64,000 bases of DNA from Bellilinea sp034411135 (GTDB lineage Bacteria > Chloroflexota > Anaerolineae > Anaerolineales > Anaerolineaceae), in the NCBI GenBank assembly GCA_034411135.1, contig DAOUMN010000021.1:1-64000 (forward strand), in the 5' to 3' direction. The position numbers were made by a program, and so were the translations under genes. Below the pieces are notes generated by a model that was not told the DNA's origin, ran no database searches, and saw only the letters and a list, made by a program, of their open reading frames with translations. Shown here in pieces: positions 42,934-51,970 of this stretch (positions are counted from its first letter, which is position 1; each line of letters starts with the position of its first letter).

Positions 42934-44652
42934 TCAGGCTGGTTGAAAGAGATGGGGGAATTGTTTCATTGCGCTTAAGATCGCACTGGCGGCCGTTTGT
43001 CCCAACCCGCACAGCGAAGCATCAGTCATTGTCCAGCCGACATCCTGCAGGCGCTGCCAATCGTCTGCTTGAACCTTCCCTTGGGTAATGCGCTCTAGAA
43101 TTTCATGTTGGCGTTGAGTGCCCATCTGGCAGGGGTAACACTTGCCGCAGGATTCCTCTGCAAAAAAACGCGCCAGGCGCAGGCAGATGTCGCGTAAATC
43201 ACGGGTCTCATCAAAGACGGTAATCACACCCGATCCGAGCGGCAGAGCGGCGGCGCGTAAATCCTCAAACGTCAGCCGTACGTTGAGGTGAGCCGGGGTG
43301 GCAAAAGCACCGGCAGCCCCGCCAAATAGTGCTGCCTGGAATTGATGACCCGGACGGATACCGCCAGCCAGGTCATATAGCAGGTGATGGAAAGGAACAC
43401 CAAACGGCACTTCGTATAAACCCGGGCGCAACACATCGCCTGAGACGCAAAACAGTTTGGAACCGGTTGATTTTTCGGTGCCCAGTTTTCGGTAGTGGGC
43501 GGCGCCTTTGCGCAGGATCACAGGTACGTTTGCCAGCGTTTCAACATTATTGATCACGGTTGGTTTGCCGAACAGCCCATGAGTGGTTGGAAAAGGCGGT
43601 TTTACTCGCGGGAAACCGCGTTTCCCTTCGATTGACTCGAACAGCGCGGTTTCTTCGCCGCAAATGTACGCGCCTGCGCCGCGACGCAGCTCGATTTCAA
43701 ATGTAAAATCCTGGTCGAGGATGTTTTCCCCCAAAAAACCAGCCTGGCGGGCATCCTCGACGGCTTGTTTCATGATCTGATATGGATGTAGGTACTCACC
43801 GCGGATGTAGATATACCCTTTGCGTGCACCGACTGCGTAAGCGGCGATGATCATCCCTTCCAATGTGGTATGAGGATCATCTTCCATCAACACCCGATCT
43901 TTAAAAGTGCCCGGCTCGGCTTCGTCGGCATTGCAGACGATATACTTTGGCTCGTCTGGTGCTTTGGCAGCCGCTTCCCACTTCAAGCCGGTTGGGAAGG
44001 CAGCCCCACCGCGCCCCACCAGCCCCGAGGCTTTGATTTCTTCAATGACCATCTGGGGATCGGTCTGCAATGCTTTTCTAAGTGCTTGATAGCCACCGTG
44101 TTCGAGGTACTCCTGCAGTTCGACGGTATACCCTAAACCGCAGTTGGCGGTGATGATCGACACAGAGCCACCGAGCACCGACGAAGGACGCTCACCCTTG
44201 CCGCTGACCAGGTCCTGCCAGGTATGGGCATCGGCATGTGCGACCGGTTTGCCCTGTACCAGAATGGCGGGGGCATGTTCACACAGACCCAGACAGGGAG
44301 CGCGTTCGATGGTGTACTTGTGTGCGTTTTCTTCTCCACTTAATGACTCACGATGGAAGGAAATTTGCTTAAAGAGCGAATCTGCTCCGGCAAGCGCACA
44401 GGCGGGGTCATTGCACACATGAATGACCGTCTTGCCCACCGGGTGGGAGTAAAACAGGGAATAAAATTCGATCACCCCATACACATCTGCCAGAGGAATT
44501 TTCAGGGCGCGTGCAATCTGCTCGGCAGCCTGTTTTGGAATGTAACCGTACAGGTCTTGTGCGTCATGCAATGCGGGCAAGAGCGCGCTGCGTCCCTGGG
44601 GAATGTGCTGTTCCAGCACGTGCTCAAGCGGACTCAGGTCAATCGTGGTCAT
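42934..44652 (-). CDS. NuoE-NuoF fusion: NAD-linked diaphorase subunit of formate dehydrogenase
   Basis: 572 residues, a natural fusion. Residues about 1-160 are the NuoE [2Fe-2S] thioredoxin-like domain (CNDPAC ... CLGLCEHAP). Residues about 170-572 are NuoF: FMN/NAD-binding GRGGAAFPTGLKW, CNADEAEPGTFKDR, GAGAYICGEETAL, and the [4Fe-4S] ESCGKCYPCQMG. It gives electrons to or takes them from NAD. AAAGGAG lies five bases before the ATG. It is the first gene of the formate dehydrogenase operon, divergent from mobA. Such fusions occur in NAD-dependent formate dehydrogenases and hydrogenases; the accompanying MoCo subunit settles this as formate dehydrogenase. Confidence 0.9.
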   Translation of the reverse strand: MTTIDLSPLEHVLEQHIPQGRSALLPALHDAQDLYGYIPKQAAEQIARALKIPLADVYGVIEFYSLFYSHPVGKTVIHVCNDPACALAGADSLFKQISFHRESLSGEENAHKYTIERAPCLGLCEHAPAILVQGKPVAHADAHTWQDLVSGKGERPSSVLGGSVSIITANCGLGYTVELQEYLEHGGYQALRKALQTDPQMVIEEIKASGLVGRGGAAFPTGLKWEAAAKAPDEPKYIVCNADEAEPGTFKDRVLMEDDPHTTLEGMIIAAYAVGARKGYIYIRGEYLHPYQIMKQAVEDARQAGFLGENILDQDFTFEIELRRGAGAYICGEETALFESIEGKRGFPRVKPPFPTTHGLFGKPTVINNVETLANVPVILRKGAAHYRKLGTEKSTGSKLFCVSGDVLRPGLYEVPFGVPFHHLLYDLAGGIRPGHQFQAALFGGAAGAFATPAHLNVRLTFEDLRAAALPLGSGVITVFDETRDLRDICLRLARFFAEESCGKCYPCQMGTQRQHEILERITQGKVQADDWQRLQDVGWTMTDASLCGLGQTAASAILSAMKQFPHLFQPA

Positions 44653-44733
44653 CGACTCTCCTTTGGCGAGGAATCAGCCGGGTATGGAAATGGAAGCAAC
44701 GGTGGGAGGGAAAGTAATTCATACCATTCCAGT

Positions 44734-44739
44734 TATAAT
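44734..44739 (+). promoter_or_regulatory. -10 box of mobA (leaderless)
   Basis: TATAAT, five bases before the first of two ATG codons at 44745 and 44748. No clear -35 hexamer is visible. Confidence 0.5.
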
Positions 44740-44744
44740 TATAC

Positions 44745-45350
44745 ATGATGTTGACCGTCATTATCCAAGCTGGCGGCGAATCGCGCCGGATGGGCAAAAA
44801 TAAAGCCTTGCTGTCTTTCCTGGGCAAACCTTTGATCAGCCGGGTGGTCGAACGGCTGCGCCCAATTGCGGATGATCTGCTGCTAACCAGCAATCAACCG
44901 GAAACGCTGGCGTTTTTAGGTTTGCCGGTGCATCGGGATGTGTATCCGGGCGGTGGGGCTTTGGGTGGCTTGTTGACGGCATTGAAAGTTTCCACTACGC
45001 CATTGACAGCGGTGGTGGCATGTGACATGCCTTTTATCAGCCCGGCGCTGCTGCAGTTCCAACAGCAGATACTGGCAGGCGATGAATTCGACGTTGTGAT
45101 GCCCAAAACACACCAGGGTCATGAACCGTTTCATGCCGTTTACCGGACAGAGGTGTGCGTGCAAGCGGTAGAGCAGGCGTTTCTGTTTGGCGAAAAACGT
45201 CTGATTTCTTGGCTTCCGGCGGTGCGTGTCTGCCTGCTAAACGAGGAAGATCTGGCGCCGTTCGGTTCAGCGGAACGAATCTTTTTGAATGTTAACACCC
45301 CTGAGGAATTCGAACGAGCGGAGCAGCTGGCTCAAATCGAAATGGATTGA
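44745..45350 (+). CDS. mobA: Molybdenum cofactor guanylyltransferase
   Basis: 201 residues. MobA transfers GMP from GTP to molybdopterin, making the MGD cofactor that the neighbouring formate dehydrogenase needs. Signature: IIQAGGESRRMGKNKALLSFLGKPLI (nucleotide site), DVYPGGGALGGLLTAL and AVVACDMPFISP. Divergently placed from the fdh operon and overlapping the convergent fdhD by 19 bases. A -10 box lies directly before the ATG, so the message may be leaderless. Confidence 0.92.
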   Translation: MMLTVIIQAGGESRRMGKNKALLSFLGKPLISRVVERLRPIADDLLLTSNQPETLAFLGLPVHRDVYPGGGALGGLLTALKVSTTPLTAVVACDMPFISPALLQFQQQILAGDEFDVVMPKTHQGHEPFHAVYRTEVCVQAVEQAFLFGEKRLISWLPAVRVCLLNEEDLAPFGSAERIFLNVNTPEEFERAEQLAQIEMD

Positions 45351-46156
45351 ACGGCGGGAATTTCAATGCGCGTTGTGTTCAGGGGCGGCAGACCAAGTCG
45401 CTCGGGATGCGCATAGATATTAAACTGGTTGCGGCGTGCGTATCCAATCAGAGTGATACCCAGCTCCTGCGCAAATTGGATGGACAATGAAGTGGGTGAG
45501 GTGCGCGAGATCAGGATGGTAACGCCAATGCGGGCAGATTTTTGCAGCATTTCCGAACTGATCCGACCAGTGGTCAGGATAATTAAGCGGCTGGCTTGAA
45601 TAGACTGCAGTAAAATTTTCCCGGCGATTTTATCCAAGGTGTTGTGCCGCCCGATGTCCTCTGCGCTTGCCAGGATTTTATCTCCATCGGTGAGGATTGA
45701 GCAATGAACGCCGCGCGTTTCACGGTACAATTCTTGCGCATCGAACAAACGTTTCATCCAGCCGAGCAACAATCGGGCAGGGAGAACATCATCGGGTTCA
45801 ATCGTGTCTGCGCTTCCAACTTCACGGGTAGAGGTAACCCCGCCGCTACAACCGGAGGTGCGCCGCCACTGAGCGGGCTTTTCCACTGGGTGATTTAACC
45901 AGACATCGATGTTGGTGTAATCGTCGCAGGCACGCAGGATGGCAATCTCGTCGGGATTGTTTAGAATTCCTTCATTAAATAAAAAACCCGCCGCCAGTGC
46001 TTCGAGATCTTGAGGGGTGCACATAAAGCTCAACCAGTCTTCACCATTGACTGTCAGGCTGACACTGCTTTCGGTGATGATCTTGCCTTGTGTTGGCACA
46101 GTTGGCTCGCCTTTGAATTCGATGTATTGGATTGACAGAGACGCGGGTAATTTCAT
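45332..46156 (-). CDS. fdhD: Formate dehydrogenase accessory sulfurtransferase FdhD
   Basis: 274 residues. FdhD hands sulfur from a cysteine desulfurase to the Mo-bisMGD cofactor of formate dehydrogenase. Seen motifs: EDWLSFMCTPQDLEALAAGFLFNEGIL, RTSGCSGGVTS, AEDIGRHNTLDKIAG and LTTGRISSEMLQKSARIGVTILISRTSP. The loop that in E. coli has CxxC here has one cysteine (SGCSGG), as in part of the family. It is convergent with mobA and completes the formate dehydrogenase maturation set. Confidence 0.92.
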   Translation of the reverse strand: MKLPASLSIQYIEFKGEPTVPTQGKIITESSVSLTVNGEDWLSFMCTPQDLEALAAGFLFNEGILNNPDEIAILRACDDYTNIDVWLNHPVEKPAQWRRTSGCSGGVTSTREVGSADTIEPDDVLPARLLLGWMKRLFDAQELYRETRGVHCSILTDGDKILASAEDIGRHNTLDKIAGKILLQSIQASRLIILTTGRISSEMLQKSARIGVTILISRTSPTSLSIQFAQELGITLIGYARRNQFNIYAHPERLGLPPLNTTRIEIPAVQSISI

Positions 46157-46264
46157 GGTTTAATTCCCGTAGAGTGGGTCATTAATCGGACAAGTTTACC
46201 CTGATTTTACATCATTTTTTTGAGCCTGTGCGCGGTGAGAATTCTTGGTAGAATTGGTCATGCC

Positions 46265-47329
46265 ATGTTCAATCCAGTGATGAACCTGAATGCACCACCG
46301 TTTAAATTACTCCTTTTGATTACTGTGATTCTCGGTTTGTCAGGATGTAATCTCCCATTAGGCACCGACCAGCCCGATTTCGATCCCACCGGATTTGCGC
46401 AAACAGTTGAAAATCAATTAACCTTGATTGCAGGAACCGCCGCTGCCACCCTGGATCTCAATCAGACCCAACCCGCAGTGACCCCTACCCCGGTCATCAT
46501 TTTGCGTACTCCGCAAGCAAGTGGTACACTCGATCCGGCATTAACCCTGACGGTGGACATTCCATGTGACCGGGCTGCCGCTGCCGCTATGCTGGATGTG
46601 ACGTACCCGGACGACAGCCGTTTACTCCCCGGTCAGGTATTTACCAAAATCTGGCGCCTGGTCAATCGCGGATCGTGCACCTGGAACCGCGACTATCAAG
46701 TGGTCTGGTTTTCCGGCGACCGGCTTTCCAGTGCTGTCCAGCAGCCACTGCCTGGTACGGTTCGACCCGGCGAGAGTGTGGACATTGCGGTGGATATGAC
46801 TGCGCCGCAGGAACCCGGCTTGTACACCAGTTTTTGGATGCTACGCAATCCACAAGGTCAATGGATGGGCATAGGTCCAACTGGTACTTCGCCATTTTGG
46901 GTGCGTATCCAGGTCATTGCTGCATATACCCCAACGCCAACGGTAACCCCTTCTCTGACCCTAACCCCACCAGTGCAATCCTCTGGGAGTGTAACGCTGG
47001 CGGTCGGTGAGGGGTACGATCTAGATAATGGCATGCCTGCCAGCGACGAATCTGCCGATGTTTTACTGGCGGTGACTGAAGAAGGACAGTTTATCTTGCA
47101 ATTGTTCAATAGCACAGCAATGGCATTATCCGGGGAAACCCAGCCGCTGATTAATGAATGCCGCAGCGCTGCTATGAGCGATCAGCCGGTAAGGCTACAG
47201 GACCTGGCGGCGGACCGATTTCTGTGCTACCGCACCGGAAGTGGCTTGACCGGCTGGTTGAAACTGGAACAAATCCCTCTGCCGACTTTGCCGCTGGTGT
47301 TCGAATACCTGACCTGGGCGCAGCCATAG
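46265..47329 (+). CDS. Lipoprotein with an NBR1-type Ig-like domain
   Basis: About 354 residues. Signal peptide with lipobox VILGLSGC, so surface-exposed. Residues about 100-220 form the Ig-like fold found next to BRCA1 (NBR1), with PDDSRLLPGQVFTKIWRLVNRGSCTW, VRPGESVDIAVDMTAPQEPG and YTSFWMLRNPQGQWMGIG. A threonine/proline linker (PTPTVTPSLTLTP) joins it to a C-terminal beta-rich domain of unknown function. These lipoproteins are frequent in Chloroflexota. Start uncertain: an ATG at 46280 or 46265 would keep the signal peptide. A TAGAAT box is 10 bases before 46265. Confidence 0.75.
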   Translation: MFNPVMNLNAPPFKLLLLITVILGLSGCNLPLGTDQPDFDPTGFAQTVENQLTLIAGTAAATLDLNQTQPAVTPTPVIILRTPQASGTLDPALTLTVDIPCDRAAAAAMLDVTYPDDSRLLPGQVFTKIWRLVNRGSCTWNRDYQVVWFSGDRLSSAVQQPLPGTVRPGESVDIAVDMTAPQEPGLYTSFWMLRNPQGQWMGIGPTGTSPFWVRIQVIAAYTPTPTVTPSLTLTPPVQSSGSVTLAVGEGYDLDNGMPASDESADVLLAVTEEGQFILQLFNSTAMALSGETQPLINECRSAAMSDQPVRLQDLAADRFLCYRTGSGLTGWLKLEQIPLPTLPLVFEYLTWAQP

Positions 47330-47368
47330 GCGTGGTGATACCAATATTCATTTTGATTGGGAGATGAA

Positions 47369-48442
47369 ATGATTAATCTGGATGATTTCCATCAATTCGA
47401 ATTGCTCGATCCAAACAGGATGATCGATCATATTGACAAGTTACCGGATCAGTTGGAACATGCCTGGCAATTGGGGAACCAATTCGACCTGCCTGCCATG
47501 CCCGGTATCCGGCAGGTGATCGTGGCTGGCATGGGTGGATCCGCCATTGGAGCCGATCTACTCGGCGCTTATCTCGAGCCGCTTGGCAAAGTACCCTACT
47601 TTGTCCAACGCGATTACAGCCTTCCAAATTGGGCGCGCGGCGCGGATACGCTTGTGGTCGCTTCCAGTCATTCGGGAAATACGGAGGAAACATTATCGGT
47701 TTTTGAACAGGCATTGCAGGCAGGTTGCCGCACAGCGGTTATCACCACTGGCGGTCAGCTAGCAATGATTGCCCGGGAGCAGAGCCTGCCGCTCTGGCAG
47801 TTTGAGCATCATGGGCAGCCGCGTGCAGCGGTTGGCTATTCCTTTGGCTTGCTGCTAACGTTGTTGAGCCGTCTGGAATTGCTGCCCGATCCGGCGGTCG
47901 AATTAAGCGATGCCATTGCTCAAATGCGTAACCAACAGTCAGAACTGCGGGTGGATGTTCCTGTTGCAGCTAACCCGGCGAAACGGCTTGCCGGTCAATT
48001 ACTTGGTCGCTGGGTAGCCGTGATGGGGTCAGGTATACTGGCGCCGGTGGCACGGCGCTGGAAAGGGCAGATCAGCGAAGTGTCAAAAGCCTGGGCACAA
48101 TTCGAATTTTTACCCGAAGCAGATCATAACACGCTGGCAGGGGTGGATAATCCGGAGACGTTATTGTCGCAGACGGTAGTTGTGTTCCTCAAGGCTGCCA
48201 GCGATCATCCCCAAAATCGCTTGCGCAGTGATCTCACTCGCCAAATATTGATGCTGGCAGGATTGGGCACAGATTATTATCAGGCGCGTGGTAACAGCCG
48301 CCTGGCGCAGTTGTGGACTGCGCTGCACTTTGGCGATTACGTTTCGTATTACATGGCGATGGCATACGGAGCTGACCCGACACCAGTGCCGGCAATCGAA
48401 TCGCTGAAAGTTGCAATGAAACAGGCGGGTAAACCGGCATGA
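47369..48442 (+). CDS. Bifunctional phosphoglucose/phosphomannose isomerase
   Basis: 357 residues. The SIS-fold enzyme interconverts fructose-6-phosphate with glucose-6-P or mannose-6-P. Visible: VIVAGMGGSAIGADLLGAYL (sugar-phosphate loop), VVASSHSGNTEETLSVFEQAL, a conserved Glu/His pair in LPEADHNTLAGVDN, and the C-terminal LWTALHFGDYVSYYMAMAYGADPTPV. ATG at 47369 follows GGGAG six bases away; an in-frame TTG at 47357 is less likely. No classic pgi gene is in this window. Confidence 0.88.
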   Translation: MINLDDFHQFELLDPNRMIDHIDKLPDQLEHAWQLGNQFDLPAMPGIRQVIVAGMGGSAIGADLLGAYLEPLGKVPYFVQRDYSLPNWARGADTLVVASSHSGNTEETLSVFEQALQAGCRTAVITTGGQLAMIAREQSLPLWQFEHHGQPRAAVGYSFGLLLTLLSRLELLPDPAVELSDAIAQMRNQQSELRVDVPVAANPAKRLAGQLLGRWVAVMGSGILAPVARRWKGQISEVSKAWAQFEFLPEADHNTLAGVDNPETLLSQTVVVFLKAASDHPQNRLRSDLTRQILMLAGLGTDYYQARGNSRLAQLWTALHFGDYVSYYMAMAYGADPTPVPAIESLKVAMKQAGKPA

Positions 48443-48479
48443 GTGGTGCGCCCGTCGCCAATGATGGTCAGCGGACAGA

Positions 48480-50216
48480 TTGAAGCTCGATCTGCGTCTG
48501 TTCCGCGAAGGGATGGCTGCTCGCGGTCTGCTGATTCTGATTGTGCTGGCAGGTGCAGCGGGCGGCGTGTTAGTCATCCGCCAAGCCTGGCTGTTGAGTC
48601 AGCTGATTCAGGGTGCCTTTTTGCAGGGACTGACTCGTGATGAGCTTGAACCGCTCTTTGTCGGTTTGCTGGTAGTCGTCCTGGCGCGTGGATTGGTCAT
48701 CCTGAGCGGGGAAGCCTCAGCAGGACTGCTCGCTTTACGAATCAAAGCCCGCCTGCGCTCTGCGCTGGTTGACCACATCACTGAACTCGGTCCGGTATAC
48801 GCTGCCGGCGAGCGCAGTGCCGAGTTGAGCAGCACCATTATCGAGGGCATCGAGGCATTGGATGCCTATTTTTCACAATACCTACCTCAACTGGCACTGG
48901 CTGCCATGATCCCGCTGTCCATTCTGCTGGCGGTATTCCCTGTAGACAACCTGTCTGCACTGATCTTCATAATAACTGCACCGCTCATCCCGATTTTCAT
49001 GGTGTTGATTGGCAAAGGTGCTGAAGTGGTCACCCGCCAGCAATGGAGTGCCCTCAGCCGAATGAGCGCCTTTTTTCTGGATACTGCGCAGGGTTTGAAA
49101 GAATTGAAACTGTGGGGGCAGTCGCAAAATCAAGCCGCAAGAATCGAAAATGTTGCTGAAAATTACCGCCGGACCACCATGAGCGTTTTACGGGTGACCT
49201 TCTTATCAGCGCTGGTGCTTGAGCTGGTGGCGACCATCAGTACAGCAATTATTGCAGTACAAATCGGTTTGCGCCTGCTATACGGGCAGATGATCTTCGC
49301 GGATGCTTTCTTCGTCCTGCTGCTGGCTCCGGAATTCTACCTACCTTTGCGCTTGCTGGGGCAACGCTTTCATGCCGGAATGAACGGCGTGGCGGCGGCT
49401 AAACGCATTTTCACCATTCTCGAACAAGACCCATCTGCCAATAGGAGTCCGGGCAGCGGCACGGTGGCACTGAATGCGTCGCTTGAACGAATTGAAATTC
49501 GCGAAGTGTCATTTTCTTACCCGCAGCGGGAAAGGCTTGTGCTGGATCAGGTCAGCCTGGATATACAGGCTGGGGAAACTGTGGCGCTGGTTGGTGACAG
49601 TGGTTCCGGTAAAACCACTCTTGTGCAATTGTTGATCGGATTCATTCATCCTAAATGCGGCGAGATCCGTATTAACGGGCACTCCTTGCAAGGAATCGAT
49701 CCGCATATCTGGCGCAGCCAGGTAGCCTGGCTTCCTCAATTTCCGTACATTTTCAATACTAGCCTGCGAGAAAATCTTGTTTTGGCGAAAACCGATGCTT
49801 CTGAGGAGGATATCTGGCGGGCTATGCGTTGTGCTCATCTGGAATCCGTTGTAAAGCGGTTGCCGGCTGGTCTCGACACGGTTTTGGGGGAGGGTGGTGC
49901 CCGTCTGTCCAGTGGTGAAATCCAACGATTAGCACTGGCACGGATATTCCTTAAGGACGCGCCGCTGTTGTTATTAGACGAACCCACCGCGCATCTGGAT
50001 GCCGAACAGGAATCCGTATTGGAGGATGCCATGACGCGATTGTGCCGTGGGCGCACTGCGGTGATCATCGCCCACCGTCTGCCGACAATCATGCGCGCCG
50101 ATCGGATCGTAGTGCTGAGCAACGGTAGAATAGCTGAACAGGGCAGTCACTCTGACCTGATCGCCCAAAATGGTGTATATGTCAGCCTGGTGCGGGCTTA
50201 TGGGGGTGTGGGTTGA
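48480..50216 (+). CDS. cydD: CydD-type ABC transporter subunit (ATPase-permease)
   Basis: 578 residues, six-helix ABC membrane domain (about 1-310) fused to an ATPase (about 330-570). Walker A GDSGSGKTT, signature LSSGEIQRLALARI, Walker B LLLLDEPTAHLDAE and H-loop IIAHRLP. With the next gene it forms the CydDC heterodimer. CydDC exports thiols (cysteine, glutathione) and is needed to assemble cytochrome bd. The start is a TTG; an ATG at 48513 is an alternative. Signature and order (cydD then cydC) fit, but cydAB are not in the window. Confidence 0.82.
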   Translation: MKLDLRLFREGMAARGLLILIVLAGAAGGVLVIRQAWLLSQLIQGAFLQGLTRDELEPLFVGLLVVVLARGLVILSGEASAGLLALRIKARLRSALVDHITELGPVYAAGERSAELSSTIIEGIEALDAYFSQYLPQLALAAMIPLSILLAVFPVDNLSALIFIITAPLIPIFMVLIGKGAEVVTRQQWSALSRMSAFFLDTAQGLKELKLWGQSQNQAARIENVAENYRRTTMSVLRVTFLSALVLELVATISTAIIAVQIGLRLLYGQMIFADAFFVLLLAPEFYLPLRLLGQRFHAGMNGVAAAKRIFTILEQDPSANRSPGSGTVALNASLERIEIREVSFSYPQRERLVLDQVSLDIQAGETVALVGDSGSGKTTLVQLLIGFIHPKCGEIRINGHSLQGIDPHIWRSQVAWLPQFPYIFNTSLRENLVLAKTDASEEDIWRAMRCAHLESVVKRLPAGLDTVLGEGGARLSSGEIQRLALARIFLKDAPLLLLDEPTAHLDAEQESVLEDAMTRLCRGRTAVIIAHRLPTIMRADRIVVLSNGRIAEQGSHSDLIAQNGVYVSLVRAYGGVG

Positions 50217-51970
50217 AATCGGTGTTGCGTTTACTGATGCTACTCGGTCCACTCTGGCGTGAAGTTCTGCTCTCGGTGCTGGCGGGCACAGCGACGGCTT
50301 TTGCTGCCATCGGGCTGCTTGGCACATCCGCCGATTTGATCGCTCGCGCAGCCTTGCAACCTTCAATAGCGACACTGCAGGTTGCCATTGTCGGGGTGCG
50401 CTTCTTTGGCATTAGCCGTGCAGTGCTGCGCTATCTGGAGCGGCTTGTTTCTCATTCCGTCAATTTCCGCCTGCTAGCCCGCCTCAGGGTCTGGTTTTAT
50501 CGCCGCATCGAGCCGCTTGCCCCGGCGCGTTTGAGTAGCTTTTCGAGCGGGGATTTGCTCCAGCGTGCCATCGGTGATATCGAAATCTTGGAAAACTTTT
50601 ATGTACGTGTGGTTGCGCCGCCGGTCAGTGCGCTGCTGGTCACTGCCGGGGTGGGTTGGTTTGCCAGTCTTTACCAGCCGCTGTTTGGACTCGTTCTCAC
50701 CCTGGGCTTGCTGGCTGGCGGTGGTGGGTTGTCCATCCTGGCGTATCAGTTAGGAAAGGCGGGCAGCCGCCGGTGGATCATATCCCGCGCTCGTCTGAAT
50801 GCGGCGATTGTGGAAGGCTTGCAAGGTATGGGCGACCTGACCTCATTCAATCACTTGGGAGTATGGTGTGGGAAATTAAGAGAATTAATTCAAGCAACAA
50901 GTACAGCACAGCGCAGCCTAGTGTGGGGAAATGCTGTGTTGAATGCTTTGATGGTCTGGTGCACCCACCTGACTTTACTGGCTGTTGTCTGGCTGGCGGT
51001 TCCGCTGGTCAGTCAAAATCGTCTGGAGGGTTACTCACTGGCTGTTCTGGTGGTGATCACCCTGGCGAGTTTCGAAGTAGTTACACCCTTACCGCAAGCT
51101 GCCCAGCTGCTGCAAACCAGTCTGGCAGCTGCCGAGCGCCTGTTTGCTCTGGCGGACGAACAAGCTGATATCCACGACCCGGCGCAAGCTGTGCCTCCGC
51201 CGCAAAACGCGAATCGGCTTGTGGTACGCGGGCTCACCTTTCATTACCCTGACCAGGCAGAACCAGCTTTGTACGACCTGAACCTGGAACTTCATACCGG
51301 TACACGCATTGCGCTGGTGGGTACCAGCGGTGCCGGGAAGACAACTTTGCTCAATCTATTGCTGCGTTTTTGGGAATATCCTTGCGGCAGTATTCAGGTG
51401 GATGGTGTCGAGTTATCATTGCTTTGCGTGGAAGACACTCGCCAGCTGTTCACGGTGATTTCTGCTGTGCCTTACCTGTTCAATGCAACCTTGCGTCAAA
51501 ATCTGCTTCTGGCTAATCCGGCAGCGGGCAATGCTGAATTAGTCCATGCTGTTCAACAGGCGGGACTTGAAGCCTTCGTGAACAACTTGCCGGATGGTTT
51601 GGATACTTGGATTGGCGAGCATGGGCAATGGCTGAGCGGTGGTGAGCGCCAACGGCTGGCAATTGCCCGCGCCCTACTGCGTCCACGACCGTTTGTACTA
51701 CTCGACGAGCCAAGCGGATCACTGGATGCGCATACGGAACGTCAGGTTCTGAACAGTATTTTTAATCTGTTTGCGAGAAGTGGTGTTCTATGGATCACCC
51801 ATCGGTTGACCGCGATGGAGATGATGGACGAAATCATCGTTCTTCAAGATGGACGAGTGATCGAGCGCGGAAAGCATCACCGCCTGCTGGAAGCAGGCGG
51901 TAGATATGCGCGTATGTGGCAAAGCCAACAGCGGATTGTGTGGGATTCGCCCGCCGAGCTATTGCTTTAG
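50213..51970 (+). CDS. cydC: CydC-type ABC transporter subunit (ATPase-permease)
   Basis: 585 residues with the same plan as CydD: membrane domain with six helices (about 1-310), then ATPase (about 340-570). Walker A GTSGAGKTT, signature LSGGERQRLAIARAL, Walker B FVLLDEPSGSLDAHTE. Start is TTG, overlapping the cydD stop by four bases. The last 12 bases overlap the convergent CpXC gene. Forms the second half of the CydDC exporter. Confidence 0.82.
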   Translation: MKSVLRLLMLLGPLWREVLLSVLAGTATAFAAIGLLGTSADLIARAALQPSIATLQVAIVGVRFFGISRAVLRYLERLVSHSVNFRLLARLRVWFYRRIEPLAPARLSSFSSGDLLQRAIGDIEILENFYVRVVAPPVSALLVTAGVGWFASLYQPLFGLVLTLGLLAGGGGLSILAYQLGKAGSRRWIISRARLNAAIVEGLQGMGDLTSFNHLGVWCGKLRELIQATSTAQRSLVWGNAVLNALMVWCTHLTLLAVVWLAVPLVSQNRLEGYSLAVLVVITLASFEVVTPLPQAAQLLQTSLAAAERLFALADEQADIHDPAQAVPPPQNANRLVVRGLTFHYPDQAEPALYDLNLELHTGTRIALVGTSGAGKTTLLNLLLRFWEYPCGSIQVDGVELSLLCVEDTRQLFTVISAVPYLFNATLRQNLLLANPAAGNAELVHAVQQAGLEAFVNNLPDGLDTWIGEHGQWLSGGERQRLAIARALLRPRPFVLLDEPSGSLDAHTERQVLNSIFNLFARSGVLWITHRLTAMEMMDEIIVLQDGRVIERGKHHRLLEAGGRYARMWQSQQRIVWDSPAELLL

